This document shows, piece by piece, positions 18,004 through 26,727 of a stretch of DNA of 64,000 nt. Every line of letters begins with the position of its first letter. Within the stretch, counting starts at the first letter, position 1. The DNA is from Acidimicrobiales bacterium (GTDB lineage Bacteria > Actinomycetota > Acidimicrobiia > Acidimicrobiales > Acidimicrobilacustridaceae), in the NCBI GenBank assembly GCA_018401565.1, contig JAGYKS010000029.1, forward strand, positions 75,001 to 139,000, written 5' to 3'. Under the pieces are notes generated by a model. That model was given only the letters and a program-made list of their open reading frames with translations, ran no database searches and was not told where the DNA came from. The position numbers were made by a program, and so were the translations under genes.

Positions 18004-18339
18004 TCAGATCGTATTGACGTTGCTGGCACCCTCGTTGACGCTCGCCACGCGGTCGGTACCCACCACCGATGCGGCTTCCACCTTGCCGTTGTGGCCGGTG
18101 GTCACGGTGAATGCCACCGGAGTCCCCACGGCGATCGTCCGGCTGCCGTCGGCGATGGCGATGCAGTGGAAACCGATGAGAATCTCCGAGCCGCACCGGA
18201 TCGACCCGAGACCGACCGCGTCGTCGAAGGTCTCGACAACTCCGGTGTGCACTCTCGCCAGATCGGCGGCCCACAGCATGGGCGGTGGCGCATTGAATGT
18301 GCTGCCGTCACCGGGATCACCGGCACGACGACCGGTCAT
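18004..18339 (-). CDS. Cold-shock-like domain protein
   Basis: A 111-residue protein with a divergent cold-shock OB fold: GVVETFDDAVGLGSIRCGSEILIGFHCIAIADGSRTI, then VGTPVAFTVTTGHNGKVEAASV. The RNP1-like region is FHCIAIADG rather than the KGFGFI of CspA, so nucleic acid binding is likely but not of the standard kind. About 30 residues precede the fold. Its ATG overlaps the hisG stop (ATGA), so it is read with hisG and the riboflavin genes. Related small proteins occur in actinobacteria; the role is unknown. Confidence 0.72.
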   Translation of the reverse strand: MTGRRAGDPGDGSTFNAPPPMLWAADLARVHTGVVETFDDAVGLGSIRCGSEILIGFHCIAIADGSRTIAVGTPVAFTVTTGHNGKVEAASVVGTDRVASVNEGASNVNTI

Positions 18340-19213
18340 GGGACGATCTTGGAAATCGGCAGTTCGATGATGTCGGTGGCCCCGGCGTCGCTCAACGCAG
18401 GAATCAGGACGTTGATGGTGTTCTTGGCCACCACGGTTTCCACGGCGTAGCCGGCGCCGGCGTGCAACTCGTTGACGGTGGGTGACTTCATCGAGGGCAG
18501 GAGGCCAATCACGCCCTCCAGATGGTCGGCGGCCACGTTGAGCTTGACCAGCACCTTCCCCCGGGCATCGAGGACCCCCTGAAGCAGGGTCATGATCTGG
18601 CCCATGGCATGACGACGATCGATGTCGGCGTGGCTGACCGGATTGGCGATCAGCTCGGTGTACGACACCAGCAGCGTGTCGATGATGCGCAGGCCCGCAG
18701 CCCGCAGCGCGTTTCCGGTCTCGGTGATGTCCACGATGGCATCGACGATGTCGGGCACCTTGGCTTCGGTGGCACCGTAGGACAGCCGGATGTCAGCCTC
18801 AACACCCCGCTCGGCAAAGAACCGTCGGGTGAGCTCGGGGTATTCAGATGACACCCGCACGCCGGCGGGGAGGTCGGTGATCGACTGAATCGGGCTGTCG
18901 GCGGGGACGGCCAGCACGATACGCACTGGGTCGGTGGTCACCTTGGAGTAGCGCAACTCCCCCAGCGACTCCACCTGGGAGGAGGTCTCTTCCACCCAGT
19001 CCCGACCGGTGATACCCAGATCGAACAGCCCTTCGGCGACGTATCCGGGGATCTCCTGGGGCCGCAGGATTCGTACCTCGGCGATACGCGGGTCGTCGAT
19101 CTCGGCCCGATAGGCAACCGATGAGCTAGGCGACGAACCCGAAGGTCTGCGGCCTCGAACAGATCGAGGGTTGCAGCCTCCAGTGAACCTTTGGGAAGAA
19201 CCAGCCTGAGCAC
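18336..19213 (-). CDS. hisG: ATP phosphoribosyltransferase (frameshift)
   Basis: First enzyme of histidine synthesis, feedback-regulated. The GTG at 19213 starts MLRLVLPKGSLEAATLDLFEAADLRVRR. Homology then changes frame at about 19125-19135 and resumes SSSVAYRAEIDDPRIAEVRILRPQEIPGYVAEGLFDLGITGRDWVEE. The C-terminal segment (about 75 residues after GQIMTLLQGVLDARGK) is the ACT-like regulatory domain of the long form HisG. No other his gene is in the window: it is downstream of ribH, which is unusual to see without hisE. The stop overlaps the cold-shock-like gene. Confidence 0.94.
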
Positions 19214-19252
19214 GGCCGCTCACGCTACCCGGTGCTGCGCCATGGTCGGCAA

Positions 19253-19762
19253 TCAGTTTCGCGACAGCGGTCCCCCGCCGGTCACCCGCTGGAGCAGACG
19301 AACCATCTCCACTGCGGTCTCCGCCGCCTCAGCGCCCTTGTCGGCGCCGCCAACGTCCGACCGCTCCATCGCCTGATCCAGGTTCTCGGTGGTGAGCACG
19401 CCGAACACCACCGGTACACCGGTGTCCATCGACGCCCGCAACAGCCCGTCGGCGGCCCCGCCGGCCACATAATCAAAGTGGGGAGTGTCGCCCCGGATGA
19501 CACAGCCCAGCGCAATCACGGCGTCCACGTCGTCTCGGTCGGCCAACGCCCGCGCTGCCAGGGGAAGTTCGTAAGCGCCCGGCACCCACTCCACAGCGAC
19601 GTCGTCGTCAGCCACACCCATGGCTGACAGAGCGTGACTCACGCCGTCGAGCATTCTGCCGGTGATCAGATCGTTGAACCGGGCGCACACCACGGCCACC
19701 CGCACACCGGTGCCGTCGGGGGTGCCCTGTGGAGCGCGACCGCCACTGAAGTTGCCGGCCAT
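19253..19762 (-). CDS. ribH: 6,7-dimethyl-8-ribityllumazine synthase
   Basis: Condenses the pyrimidine and the butanone phosphate to give lumazine, the penultimate step of riboflavin synthesis; forms hollow capsids. In 169 residues: VAVVCARFNDLITGRML, WVPGAYELPLAARAL, VIALGCVIRGDTPHFDYV (with the catalytic His) and GVLTTENLDQAMERS are all present. Start ATG 19762, three bases after the ribBA stop. Confidence 0.97.
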   Translation of the reverse strand: MAGNFSGGRAPQGTPDGTGVRVAVVCARFNDLITGRMLDGVSHALSAMGVADDDVAVEWVPGAYELPLAARALADRDDVDAVIALGCVIRGDTPHFDYVAGGAADGLLRASMDTGVPVVFGVLTTENLDQAMERSDVGGADKGAEAAETAVEMVRLLQRVTGGGPLSRN

Positions 19763-19764
19763 GT

Positions 19765-21021
19765 TCAGTCGAGCCCTTCGATGAGGTGGCCCATGCGCTC
19801 GCGCTTGGTGCGCAGGTAGGCGAGATTCTCGGGGTTGGGCACGACCTGGATCGACACCCGATCAACGATCTGCAGTCCGAAGCCCTCGAGGCCGCCGTAT
19901 TTCATGGGGTTGTTGGTCATCAACCGCATGGTGGTGATGCCCAGATCCACCAGGATCTGCGATCCGATGCCGTACTCCCGGCTGTCGATGGGCAGCCCGA
20001 GATCCAGGTTGGCGTCGACGGTGTCCCGACCCTCGTCCTGCAGTGAGTAGGCACGGATCTTGTGCCCAATGCCGATGCCCCGGCCCTCGTGGCCCCGCAG
20101 ATACACGAGCACACCCAGGCCGTCCTCGGCGATTGCGGCCATTGCGGCGTCGAGCTGGATCCCGCAGTCACAGCGCAGCGACCCGAACACGTCACCGGTG
20201 AGGCATTCGGAGTGAACCCGGACCAGCACATTGCTCTCTCCCTGGACCGCGCCGCGCACCATGGCGATGTGCTGCTCACCGTCGAGCACGGACTCGTACA
20301 CGTAACAGGTGAAGTCCCCCCATTGGGTAGGGATGCGGGCCTCGGACACCCGACGCACCAGCTTTTCGTTCTGACGCCGGTAGCGGATGAGGTCGGCAAT
20401 GCTGATCATCAACAGACCGTGCTCGTCACAGAACTCGAGCAGGTCAGGCACCCGCGCCATCTCGCCGTCTTCCTTGACGATCTCGCACAACACCCCGGCC
20501 GGGGCCAACCCAGCCATGCGGGCGAGGTCCACGGCGGCCTCGGTGTGACCGGCCCGCTTGAGTACCCCGCCCTCGGCGTAGCGCAGCGGAAAGATGTGTC
20601 CGGGCCTGGCAATGTCGGCAGGCCTCGTCCGGGGATCGATCAACGCCTTGATGGTGGCGGACCGGTCGGCGGCGGAAATCCCGGTGGTGGTGCCATGGCG
20701 GTAGTCCACCGAGTAGGTGAAGGCGGTGCGTTGCACCTCGGTGTTGTCGCGCACCATGAGTGGAACATCGAGTTCGTCCAGCCGCTCACCGAGCAGAGGC
20801 ACACAAATCACCCCGGAGGTGTGACGAACGAAAAAGGCGATCTTTTCGGGAGTGGCGAACTCCGCCGCCATGATGAGGTCACCCTCGTTCTCACGGTCCT
20901 CGTCGTCAACAACGACCACGATCTCACCCCGGGCCATCGCCGCCACGGCCTCGGGAATGGTGGCGAATCCTTCGCTGGGAATGTTGCGTGGCTGGTTGCT
21001 TGCGGTCGTTGGGGAGGGCAC
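19765..21021 (-). CDS. ribBA: Bifunctional DHBP synthase/GTP cyclohydrolase II
   Basis: Makes both precursors of riboflavin. Residues about 20-215 are the 3,4-dihydroxy-2-butanone-4-phosphate synthase domain with DDEDRENEGDL and RAGHTEAAVDLARMAG. Residues about 220-418 are GTP cyclohydrolase II, with zinc cysteines in VHSECLTGDVFGSLRCDCG and YLRGHEGRGIGIGHKIRAY. The frame is open upstream to 21141, but GTG 21021 has AAGGAG at ideal distance, inside the ribE 3' end; the upstream extension is the repeat tail of ribE in another frame. Confidence 0.97.
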   Translation of the reverse strand: MPSPTTASNQPRNIPSEGFATIPEAVAAMARGEIVVVVDDEDRENEGDLIMAAEFATPEKIAFFVRHTSGVICVPLLGERLDELDVPLMVRDNTEVQRTAFTYSVDYRHGTTTGISAADRSATIKALIDPRTRPADIARPGHIFPLRYAEGGVLKRAGHTEAAVDLARMAGLAPAGVLCEIVKEDGEMARVPDLLEFCDEHGLLMISIADLIRYRRQNEKLVRRVSEARIPTQWGDFTCYVYESVLDGEQHIAMVRGAVQGESNVLVRVHSECLTGDVFGSLRCDCGIQLDAAMAAIAEDGLGVLVYLRGHEGRGIGIGHKIRAYSLQDEGRDTVDANLDLGLPIDSREYGIGSQILVDLGITTMRLMTNNPMKYGGLEGFGLQIVDRVSIQVVPNPENLAYLRTKRERMGHLIEGLD

Positions 21022-21022
21022 G

Positions 21023-21727
21023 TCATTCTCCTTCAGGGGTGGGCGCCACGTTGGCGCTCCCCGGTGATTCCTGCTGGCGAGGTGATCCCTGCTGGCCAGG
21101 TGATTCCTGCTGGCTGGTTGATTCCTGCTGGCGGGCCGCATGCAGGTGTGGTTCGAGCAGTCGCTCGGTGTACTTGGCGATCACGTCAATTTCAAGATTG
21201 ACCCTACTGTCCGGGGGCTTGTGCCCCAGCGTCGTGACCGCAGCCGTGTGGGGTATCACCGCCACCGTGAAGCTGTCGGGCAATACGTCGACGACCGTGA
21301 GGCTCACCCCATCGACGGTGACCGAGCCTTTCACCACCAGATAGCGCATCACCTCGGGGGGTGCAGACACCTGCAGGTCCGGGGGTGTGGACAAAATGGT
21401 GCCCACAGCATCCACGTGACCCTGCACGAGGTGCCCGCCCAGACGGTCGGCGAGCCGAACGGGACGCTCGAGATTCACCACCTGGCCGGGCACGAGGTCA
21501 CCGAGACAGGTGCGGGCCAGGGTTTCCCCACTCATGTCGGCTTCCCACCACCCTGATGACGCGCTGCCATCGCCCACATCAAACGCGACCACGGTCAGGC
21601 AACAGCCGTTGACCGCAATGGAGGCGCCCATTTCGGCATCCGCCAGCACAGAACCGGCCCGAAGCCGCAAGCGCGAGCCGTCCAGCCATTCGACGGTTCC
21701 GAGTTCCTCCACAATGCCGGTAAACAT
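21023..21727 (-). CDS. ribE: Riboflavin synthase alpha chain with repeat tail
   Basis: Dismutes lumazine to riboflavin. Starts MFTGIVEELGTVEWLDG at ATG 21727 behind GGAGGGG. Two lumazine-binding repeats are visible: the first with ASIAVNGCCLTVV, the second with GSVTVDGVSLTVVDV; linking GGHLVQGHVDAVG is conserved. About 38 residues after LLEPHLHAARQQE form a Gln/Ser/Pro repeat tail (QQES-type units) not part of the enzyme. The frame stays open upstream to 21856, and a start between is possible but lacks a ribosome-binding site. ribBA follows after one base. Confidence 0.95.
   Translation of the reverse strand: MFTGIVEELGTVEWLDGSRLRLRAGSVLADAEMGASIAVNGCCLTVVAFDVGDGSASSGWWEADMSGETLARTCLGDLVPGQVVNLERPVRLADRLGGHLVQGHVDAVGTILSTPPDLQVSAPPEVMRYLVVKGSVTVDGVSLTVVDVLPDSFTVAVIPHTAAVTTLGHKPPDSRVNLEIDVIAKYTERLLEPHLHAARQQESTSQQESPGQQGSPRQQESPGSANVAPTPEGE
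21063..21130. repeat. Short imperfect tandem repeats in ribE 3' end
   Basis: GATTCCTGCTGGC-type units of about 15 bases recur four times (plus-strand reading), coding the QQES(P/T)-like tail of RibE. The reading frame of ribBA is also open through this block on the same strand. It looks like slippage expansion at the gene end. Confidence 0.8.
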
Positions 21728-21852
21728 CAACCCCTCCGGGTTCGTCTGATCAGCCCCGACAGCGCCGCAGGTGACGCTGCCAGGTCCATGAACAATGCCA
21801 GTCACAGCACCGGCACGGCCAACGCAGGCCGAGGTTGACTCGACTGCCTGAC

Positions 21853-22956
21853 TCAAGGATGGCGGGGAATGACGTCAATGCGCACATCGGGCCCCAGTTG
21901 CTGCACCCGGGCGATCTCACCGCGCCAGAAGTCGTCCACCGTGGCGGCGCCCGGACCGGCCAGCATTCCCATGGCGTCGTCTCCTCCAGCCAGTGCTGGC
22001 GCCAGGTACACGACGTAGCGATCCACCAGTCCGGCTGTGTGGAACGCGTGGGCCACCGTGGGGCCTCCCTCGACAAGCACCTGCACCACGCCACGGCTGC
22101 CCAGGTCGGCGAGGATGTCGGTGAGCGGGCCACTCACTTCAACAGCAGGCAGAACCCGGGCACCGCTGGGGGCACGTCCGAGCACGACGCGCAACGGCTG
22201 ACGCACGCCGTCGTCGACGGGTTCATCGCCCACCTGCTCCCAGCCGGGCAACCGCACGGTCAACGAAGGATCGTCGGCGCGCACGGTGCCCGCCCCGACC
22301 AGCACCGCATCGCTGTCTGCCCGCAGGCCGTGGGCGTCGGCCCGGGCCTCGTCGCTGGTGATCCACTGGCTGGACCCGTCGGGGGCAGCGACCTTGCCGT
22401 CGAGGGTTGCGGCAAGCTTCACCACGACCCAGGGTCGTCCGGTACGTCGGTGATGAAGGTAGGCCTCAAGCTGGATGGCGACCTCGTCGGCCCCAATGCC
22501 AACATCAACATGCACTCCCCGACCCCGCAGCAGTTCGATCCCGGTGCCGGCCACCCGGGTGTCGGGATCGGCCAACGCCACCACCACCCTGGCCACACCG
22601 GCATCGGCAACGGCTTCAGCACATGGAGGGGTCGCCCCATGGTGCGAGCACGGCTCGAGGGTGCAGTACAGCGTTGAACCCCGGGCGGCGGCACCGGCTC
22701 GGGACAACGCAACGATCTCGGCGTGGGGCCCGGAGCGGCCATCAGTGGCCCCGCCAAACACCGGTCCAGCCTCGGGGGTGGACCCCTCGGGAACCACGAT
22801 GGCACCCACCCACGGTCGTGGGGACACCAGCCGTCGGGCACTCCACGCAGTGGCGACGGCCAGGTCCATGAAACGATCGTCAACGCTGCGTTCGGACAAA
22901 TCAGGCAAGACCAGAACCTTCCGCCACGTCGATACCCAGCCTTGGGTAGACGCCAT
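21853..22956 (-). CDS. ribD: Riboflavin deaminase/reductase
   Basis: Bifunctional pyrimidine deaminase (N-terminal) and reductase (C-terminal), 367 residues. Deaminase zinc ligands are HAE (78-80) and PCSHHGATPPC (102-112). The reductase domain starts near RPWVVVKLAATLDGKVAAPDGSSQWIT and has LVEGGPTVAHAF. ATG 22956 is used; ATG 22869 (MDLAVATAWSARRL) is an alternative nearer the family's usual start. A 125-base gap separates it from ribE and I saw no FMN riboswitch before ribD. Confidence 0.95.
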   Translation of the reverse strand: MASTQGWVSTWRKVLVLPDLSERSVDDRFMDLAVATAWSARRLVSPRPWVGAIVVPEGSTPEAGPVFGGATDGRSGPHAEIVALSRAGAAARGSTLYCTLEPCSHHGATPPCAEAVADAGVARVVVALADPDTRVAGTGIELLRGRGVHVDVGIGADEVAIQLEAYLHHRRTGRPWVVVKLAATLDGKVAAPDGSSQWITSDEARADAHGLRADSDAVLVGAGTVRADDPSLTVRLPGWEQVGDEPVDDGVRQPLRVVLGRAPSGARVLPAVEVSGPLTDILADLGSRGVVQVLVEGGPTVAHAFHTAGLVDRYVVYLAPALAGGDDAMGMLAGPGAATVDDFWRGEIARVQQLGPDVRIDVIPRHP

Positions 22957-22991
22957 CGGAATCCTACCGCCGACACCAGGCCCACGATCCG

Positions 22992-22997
22992 TAGACT
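22992..22997 (+). promoter_or_regulatory. Probable -10 element of the antiporter gene
   Basis: TAGACT fits the actinobacterial TANNNT -10 pattern and lies 52 bases before the antiporter ATG. The leader contains a CCCCC-ACA-GGGGG hairpin at 23012-23024, between this element and the GGAAGG ribosome-binding site. Confidence 0.4.
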
Positions 22998-23048
22998 GGC
23001 CACTTGCCCACCCCCCACAGGGGGTTGTCGCCGTCCCGGAAGGTGTCC

Positions 23049-24740
23049 ATGCCCGACGAGTTCACCGTGGTTGCCGCCCTGCTGGCCCTGGCTGGCGTGA
23101 TCGGTGTCGTTGCGCTGCGACTGCGGCAACCGCTGATCATCGCCTTCATCGGTGTCGGGGTGATCATGGGTCCGGTGGGTCTGGACTGGGTCCAGCCAGG
23201 TGACGACGTGGAACTGCTCGCCGAAGTTGGCATTGCCGTGCTGCTGTTCCTGGTCGGTCTGAAGCTGGATCTGAATCTCCTGCGCACCCTGGGCCCGGCA
23301 GCGCTGGTGACCGGCGTCGCCCAGGTGAGTGTTACCGCCGTACTCGGATTCGGGCTGTCGGTTGCCCTGGGGCTCGACGGCGTGACCGCCGCCTACATCG
23401 CCATCGCCCTGACGTTTTCATCCACGATCATCATCGTCAAGCTTCTCAGCGACAAGCGTGAACTCGAACAGCAACACGGTCGCATGGCACTGGGAATCCT
23501 GATCGTCCAGGACATCATCGTGGTCGTCTTGATGATCGTGCTCACGGCCACCGGCACTGCTGGTGACGGGAATGCCCTCACCGAGTTCGCCCTGATCGCA
23601 GGCAAGGGGGTGGCCCTGCTGGTAGGGCTGGCCGTCGCCATCCGCTTCGTCCTCCCACGGCTGTTGCACATGGTGGCCCGATCGGCGGAACTACTGGTCC
23701 TGTTCAGTGTGGCGTGGGCGGTGGCGTTGGCCGCCCTCAGCGACTGGATGGGGTTCAGTACCGAGGTGGGGGCATTCCTCGGAGGGGTCGCCCTGGCGAC
23801 AACAAGCTATCGGGAGGCCATCGGCGCCCGACTCGTGAGCCTTCGCGACTTCCTGTTGTTGTTCTTTTTCGTTGAACTCGGCGCATCGCTGGACTTCAAC
23901 GACGCCGGCAGCCAAGTTGGCCGGGCCGTCGTGCTCTCACTGTTCGTGCTGCTGGTCAAGCCGCTGGTGATCCTCGTGGTCATGGGCCTGCAGGGTTACC
24001 GGCGACGCACCTCGTTTCTGACCGGACTCGTGGGTGCACAGATCAGTGAGTTCTCCCTGATCCTGATCGCCCTCGGGTTTTCCCTTGGGCAGATCACGTC
24101 GTCCACGGTCGGGTTGGTGACCCTGGTCGGTGTCATCACCATCGGAAGCTCGACGTACATGATCTTGTACTCGCAGCGGCTGTACGAGTGGGCTGCTCCG
24201 CGACTTGGGTTGTTTGAGCGCTCAACCACCCGGCCTGACGACGCTGACGAGCTGACCGAACCCCCCGAAGTCGTGCTGTACGGCCTGGGCCGATATGGCT
24301 CGATGGTGGCCAGGGAGTTGTGTGACGCTGGAGTGCGGTTCATCGCTGTGGAGTCCGACCCGCAGATGGTCACACGGTGGAACGATCGGGCCCCAGCAAC
24401 CATGACCGTGGTCTACGGCGACGCTGAGGACATCGAGTTCGTCGAGACCCTTCCACTCGACTCGGTGCGCTGGGTGGTCAGCACGGTGGCAAACACCGCC
24501 GTGAACCTCACCCTGCTCAAGGCGATGCAGCTTCGCGGTCACACCGGCCGGGTGGCCCTCACCGCCCACACCGACGACGAGGCCAGCGTCCTTGATGCCG
24601 CCGGAGCCGACGTTGTGCTGCAGCCCTTCACCGACGCCGCCGACCACGTGCTGGCCATCCTCGGCCATTCGCCACCATCGCACGATGGCCCCGGTGGAGC
24701 GTGGCCAATCCCACCCGCACCCGATACCCCTCAGGGGTGA
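23049..24740 (+). CDS. CPA2-type monovalent cation/proton antiporter with TrkA-N domain
   Basis: Membrane antiporter of the KefB/KefC/GerN class, 563 residues. Roughly residues 1-385 hold about 11-12 hydrophobic helices. Conserved segments include AEVGIAVLLFLVGLKLDL, TFSSTIIIVKLL and LGILIVQDIIVVV, the last with the ion-site aspartate. From about residue 405 a cytosolic Rossmann domain begins with VVLYGLGRYGSMVARELCDAG and ends near the C-terminus (TrkA-N/RCK nucleotide binding); no TrkA-C follows. ATG 23049 has GGAAGG upstream; the frame is open 15 codons earlier. Whether it moves Na+ or K+ cannot be told. It overlaps mogA by ten bases tail to tail. Confidence 0.93.
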   Translation: MPDEFTVVAALLALAGVIGVVALRLRQPLIIAFIGVGVIMGPVGLDWVQPGDDVELLAEVGIAVLLFLVGLKLDLNLLRTLGPAALVTGVAQVSVTAVLGFGLSVALGLDGVTAAYIAIALTFSSTIIIVKLLSDKRELEQQHGRMALGILIVQDIIVVVLMIVLTATGTAGDGNALTEFALIAGKGVALLVGLAVAIRFVLPRLLHMVARSAELLVLFSVAWAVALAALSDWMGFSTEVGAFLGGVALATTSYREAIGARLVSLRDFLLLFFFVELGASLDFNDAGSQVGRAVVLSLFVLLVKPLVILVVMGLQGYRRRTSFLTGLVGAQISEFSLILIALGFSLGQITSSTVGLVTLVGVITIGSSTYMILYSQRLYEWAAPRLGLFERSTTRPDDADELTEPPEVVLYGLGRYGSMVARELCDAGVRFIAVESDPQMVTRWNDRAPATMTVVYGDAEDIEFVETLPLDSVRWVVSTVANTAVNLTLLKAMQLRGHTGRVALTAHTDDEASVLDAAGADVVLQPFTDAADHVLAILGHSPPSHDGPGGAWPIPPAPDTPQG

Positions 24741-25213
24741 CGGGTTTGGTGACCGGCCAACAGGTCGAGTGCGTGACCCAGGACGTCGATGACAGCCCCC
24801 AGACATTCCTGCGCACCGGTCGGTGACCCGGGAAGGTTCAGCACCAGGGCCTGACCCCGCGTGCCGGCCACCCCGCGCGACAGGCGCCCCAATGGGTTGA
24901 CCGACCGCATCGCCTCGGCCAGACCCGGTGCCTGGCGATCGAGCACCACCAGCGTGCCCTCGGGGGTGAGGTCCCGGGGCCCGAACCCGGTGCCACCGGT
25001 GGTCACCACCAACCCGGCGAAACCCTCACACATCTCAACGACAGCCTCACCGACCTCGTGACGACCATCGGCCACCACCCGTTGCTCAACCACGGCATAG
25101 CCGGCGTCGGTCAGCATGGCCGAGACCGCCGGGCCTCCACGGTCGGTGGCGGTCCCGGCTGCGACCGAGTCCGACACGGTCAACACCTTCGCCACATGGC
25201 TGGTGGCACTCAC
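24731..25213 (-). CDS. mog: Molybdopterin adenylyltransferase (MogA/MoaB family)
   Basis: Activates molybdopterin by adenylation before metal insertion. The 160-residue protein has VLTVSDSVAAGTATDRGGPAV, TTGGTGFGPRDLTPEGT and LNLPGSPTGAQECL, the conserved blocks of the MoCF-binding fold. GTG 25213 overlaps the fmt stop (GTGA); the frame is open to 25273 inside fmt. No other molybdenum cofactor gene is in the window, so the context does not say which molybdoenzyme it serves. Confidence 0.9.
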   Translation of the reverse strand: MSATSHVAKVLTVSDSVAAGTATDRGGPAVSAMLTDAGYAVVEQRVVADGRHEVGEAVVEMCEGFAGLVVTTGGTGFGPRDLTPEGTLVVLDRQAPGLAEAMRSVNPLGRLSRGVAGTRGQALVLNLPGSPTGAQECLGAVIDVLGHALDLLAGHQTRHP

Positions 25214-26142
25214 GACTGCTCGTCCATTGCGCCCAGATACTCGTTGGCCACTGGTCGCGCTCCGTTGCGCCACGACGCAGCGTCAGTGCGGGACCGGCCC
25301 TCAGGCACCACGGTGATGAGCTCCAGCAATCCGCTGGCAGTTCCCACCGTCACCCCCGACAGCCCCCCAGGTTCGAGGCCGGCGTCGAGGTCGGTGGATG
25401 GCCGTGCCAGGGCGTCGACAACTCCCAGCCGGCGACCCCGAAACGTGGTCCAGGCGCCCCCCACCCGCACCCTGCGGGCCAGATCGACTGCCGGAAGGTC
25501 CCAGCGAAGCTCGACGTCAGCGGGGGTGAGCTTGCGGGCATAGGTAGCTTCACCCACCTGGGGTTCGGGGGCAGGCAGCGGACCAGACAGGGTCGTCACC
25601 AGCAGCGCAGCACCGATGTCAGACAGTTGTTCCGACAGCTCGGCGGCGGTGACCGAATCGTCGAGCGGCACAGCAACGCACGACAACACACCGCCGGTGT
25701 CCAACCCGGCCTCGACCTGCATCACACACACTCCGGTGCGGTCGTCGCCGGCCAGGATTGCCCGTTCCACCGGAGCCGCTCCGCGCCAACGGGGCAACAG
25801 CGAAAAATGCAGGTTCACCATCGGAACGCGAGCCAGCAGCGCCGACGGGATGATGGTGCCAAAGGCCACCACCACAGCCAGATCAACATCGAGGCGATCG
25901 AGCACGTCGAGGTCGTGATGCACGTCGATGCCCAGATCGGCGGCACATGCCTTGACCGGGGTGGGTGAGGTGGACGACCCGCGCCCACGTCGGCGGTCGG
26001 GTCCGGTGACCACGGCCACGACGTCGAAACCCCCGGCGGCCAGGGCACGCAAAGGTGGCACGGCAATGTCAGGGGTACCCAGATACGCCACCCGATGGGC
26101 CGTGGCCGGGAGCGGGGCCAAGGCGGCGTCAGGCAGGTTCAC
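25210..26142 (-). CDS. fmt: Methionyl-tRNA formyltransferase
   Basis: Formylates initiator Met-tRNA using 10-formyl-THF. The 310-residue protein has AYLGTPDIAVPPL at the start, the folate/catalytic loop with NLHFSLLPRWRGAAPVERAI near residue 110-129 and GVCVMQVEAGLDTG, then a C-terminal OB-like domain. The start ATG 26142 gives a short N-terminal extension before the fold. It lies 21 bases after def, the enzyme that later removes the formyl group. Confidence 0.97.
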   Translation of the reverse strand: MNLPDAALAPLPATAHRVAYLGTPDIAVPPLRALAAGGFDVVAVVTGPDRRRGRGSSTSPTPVKACAADLGIDVHHDLDVLDRLDVDLAVVVAFGTIIPSALLARVPMVNLHFSLLPRWRGAAPVERAILAGDDRTGVCVMQVEAGLDTGGVLSCVAVPLDDSVTAAELSEQLSDIGAALLVTTLSGPLPAPEPQVGEATYARKLTPADVELRWDLPAVDLARRVRVGGAWTTFRGRRLGVVDALARPSTDLDAGLEPGGLSGVTVGTASGLLELITVVPEGRSRTDAASWRNGARPVANEYLGAMDEQS

Positions 26143-26163
26143 AGCACGCCAGTCACAGGTCGC

Positions 26164-26703
26164 TCAGGGCAACCGGAGCCCGCCCGACGGGGCGATGCCG
26201 CCACCGACGGGATCGGTCTCCACCGCCATTTGGCGCAGTGCACGCTTGGCCTCGCGAAGCTGTTCGTCGTCCAGGTGCTCAATGAGCAGCACCCCGTCGA
26301 GATGGTCGAGTTCGTGCTGGAAGATCCGGGCTTCGAGGTCGTCGGCTTCGAGTTCGATGGTGTTGCCGTCGAGGTCGATACCACGCAGCAGGACCTGCCG
26401 GGGCCGCACGATCGGCCAATGCAGACCGGGAATGCTCAGGCAACCTTCCTCAAACTCCCATTCGCCGGCGCTCTCCACGATCTCCGGATTGAGAAGCACC
26501 CCAGCCCGCTCATCGCTGTCGAACACAAAGATGCGACGACTGATGCCGATCTGTGGTGCCGCCAGCCCCAGCCCCGGTGCGTCGTACATGACGTCGAACA
26601 TGTCCTCCACCAGGTCCACCAGGGCACCGTCGATGTCGGTCACGTCATTGGCGCGCTGTCGAAGAACCGGGTCACCGATTACCCGGATGTCATAGGGAAC
26701 CAT
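26164..26703 (-). CDS. def: Peptide deformylase
   Basis: Removes the formyl group from nascent proteins; metal enzyme, 179 residues. Motif 1 is GLGLAAPQIG (44-53), motif 2 EGCLS (86-90) and motif 3 HELDH (130-134), all intact. ATG 26703 (MVPYDIRVIGDPVLR) is the family-like start; the 25 codons upstream lie in the divergent gene. A TACCCT hexamer lies seven bases before the ATG and no ribosome-binding site is seen, so it may be leaderless. Confidence 0.97.
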   Translation of the reverse strand: MVPYDIRVIGDPVLRQRANDVTDIDGALVDLVEDMFDVMYDAPGLGLAAPQIGISRRIFVFDSDERAGVLLNPEIVESAGEWEFEEGCLSIPGLHWPIVRPRQVLLRGIDLDGNTIELEADDLEARIFQHELDHLDGVLLIEHLDDEQLREAKRALRQMAVETDPVGGGIAPSGGLRLP

Positions 26704-26727
26704 GGCTGTAAGGGTAGCGTCGCACCC
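26704..26727. promoter_or_regulatory. Compact divergent promoter region (24 bases)
   Basis: Only 24 bases separate the ATG codons of def (minus) and the methyltransferase gene (plus). TACCCT on the minus strand (26716-26711) and TAGCGT on the plus strand (26715-26720) each match TANNNT and each lie seven bases before their ATG; they overlap by two bases. No -35 element is recognisable on either side. The layout suggests two leaderless transcripts from one opened region. Confidence 0.45.

Noticed and set aside
22957..23048. FMN riboswitch before ribD
   Set aside because: The gap to the divergent antiporter gene is only 92 bases and none of the conserved RFN segments is seen.
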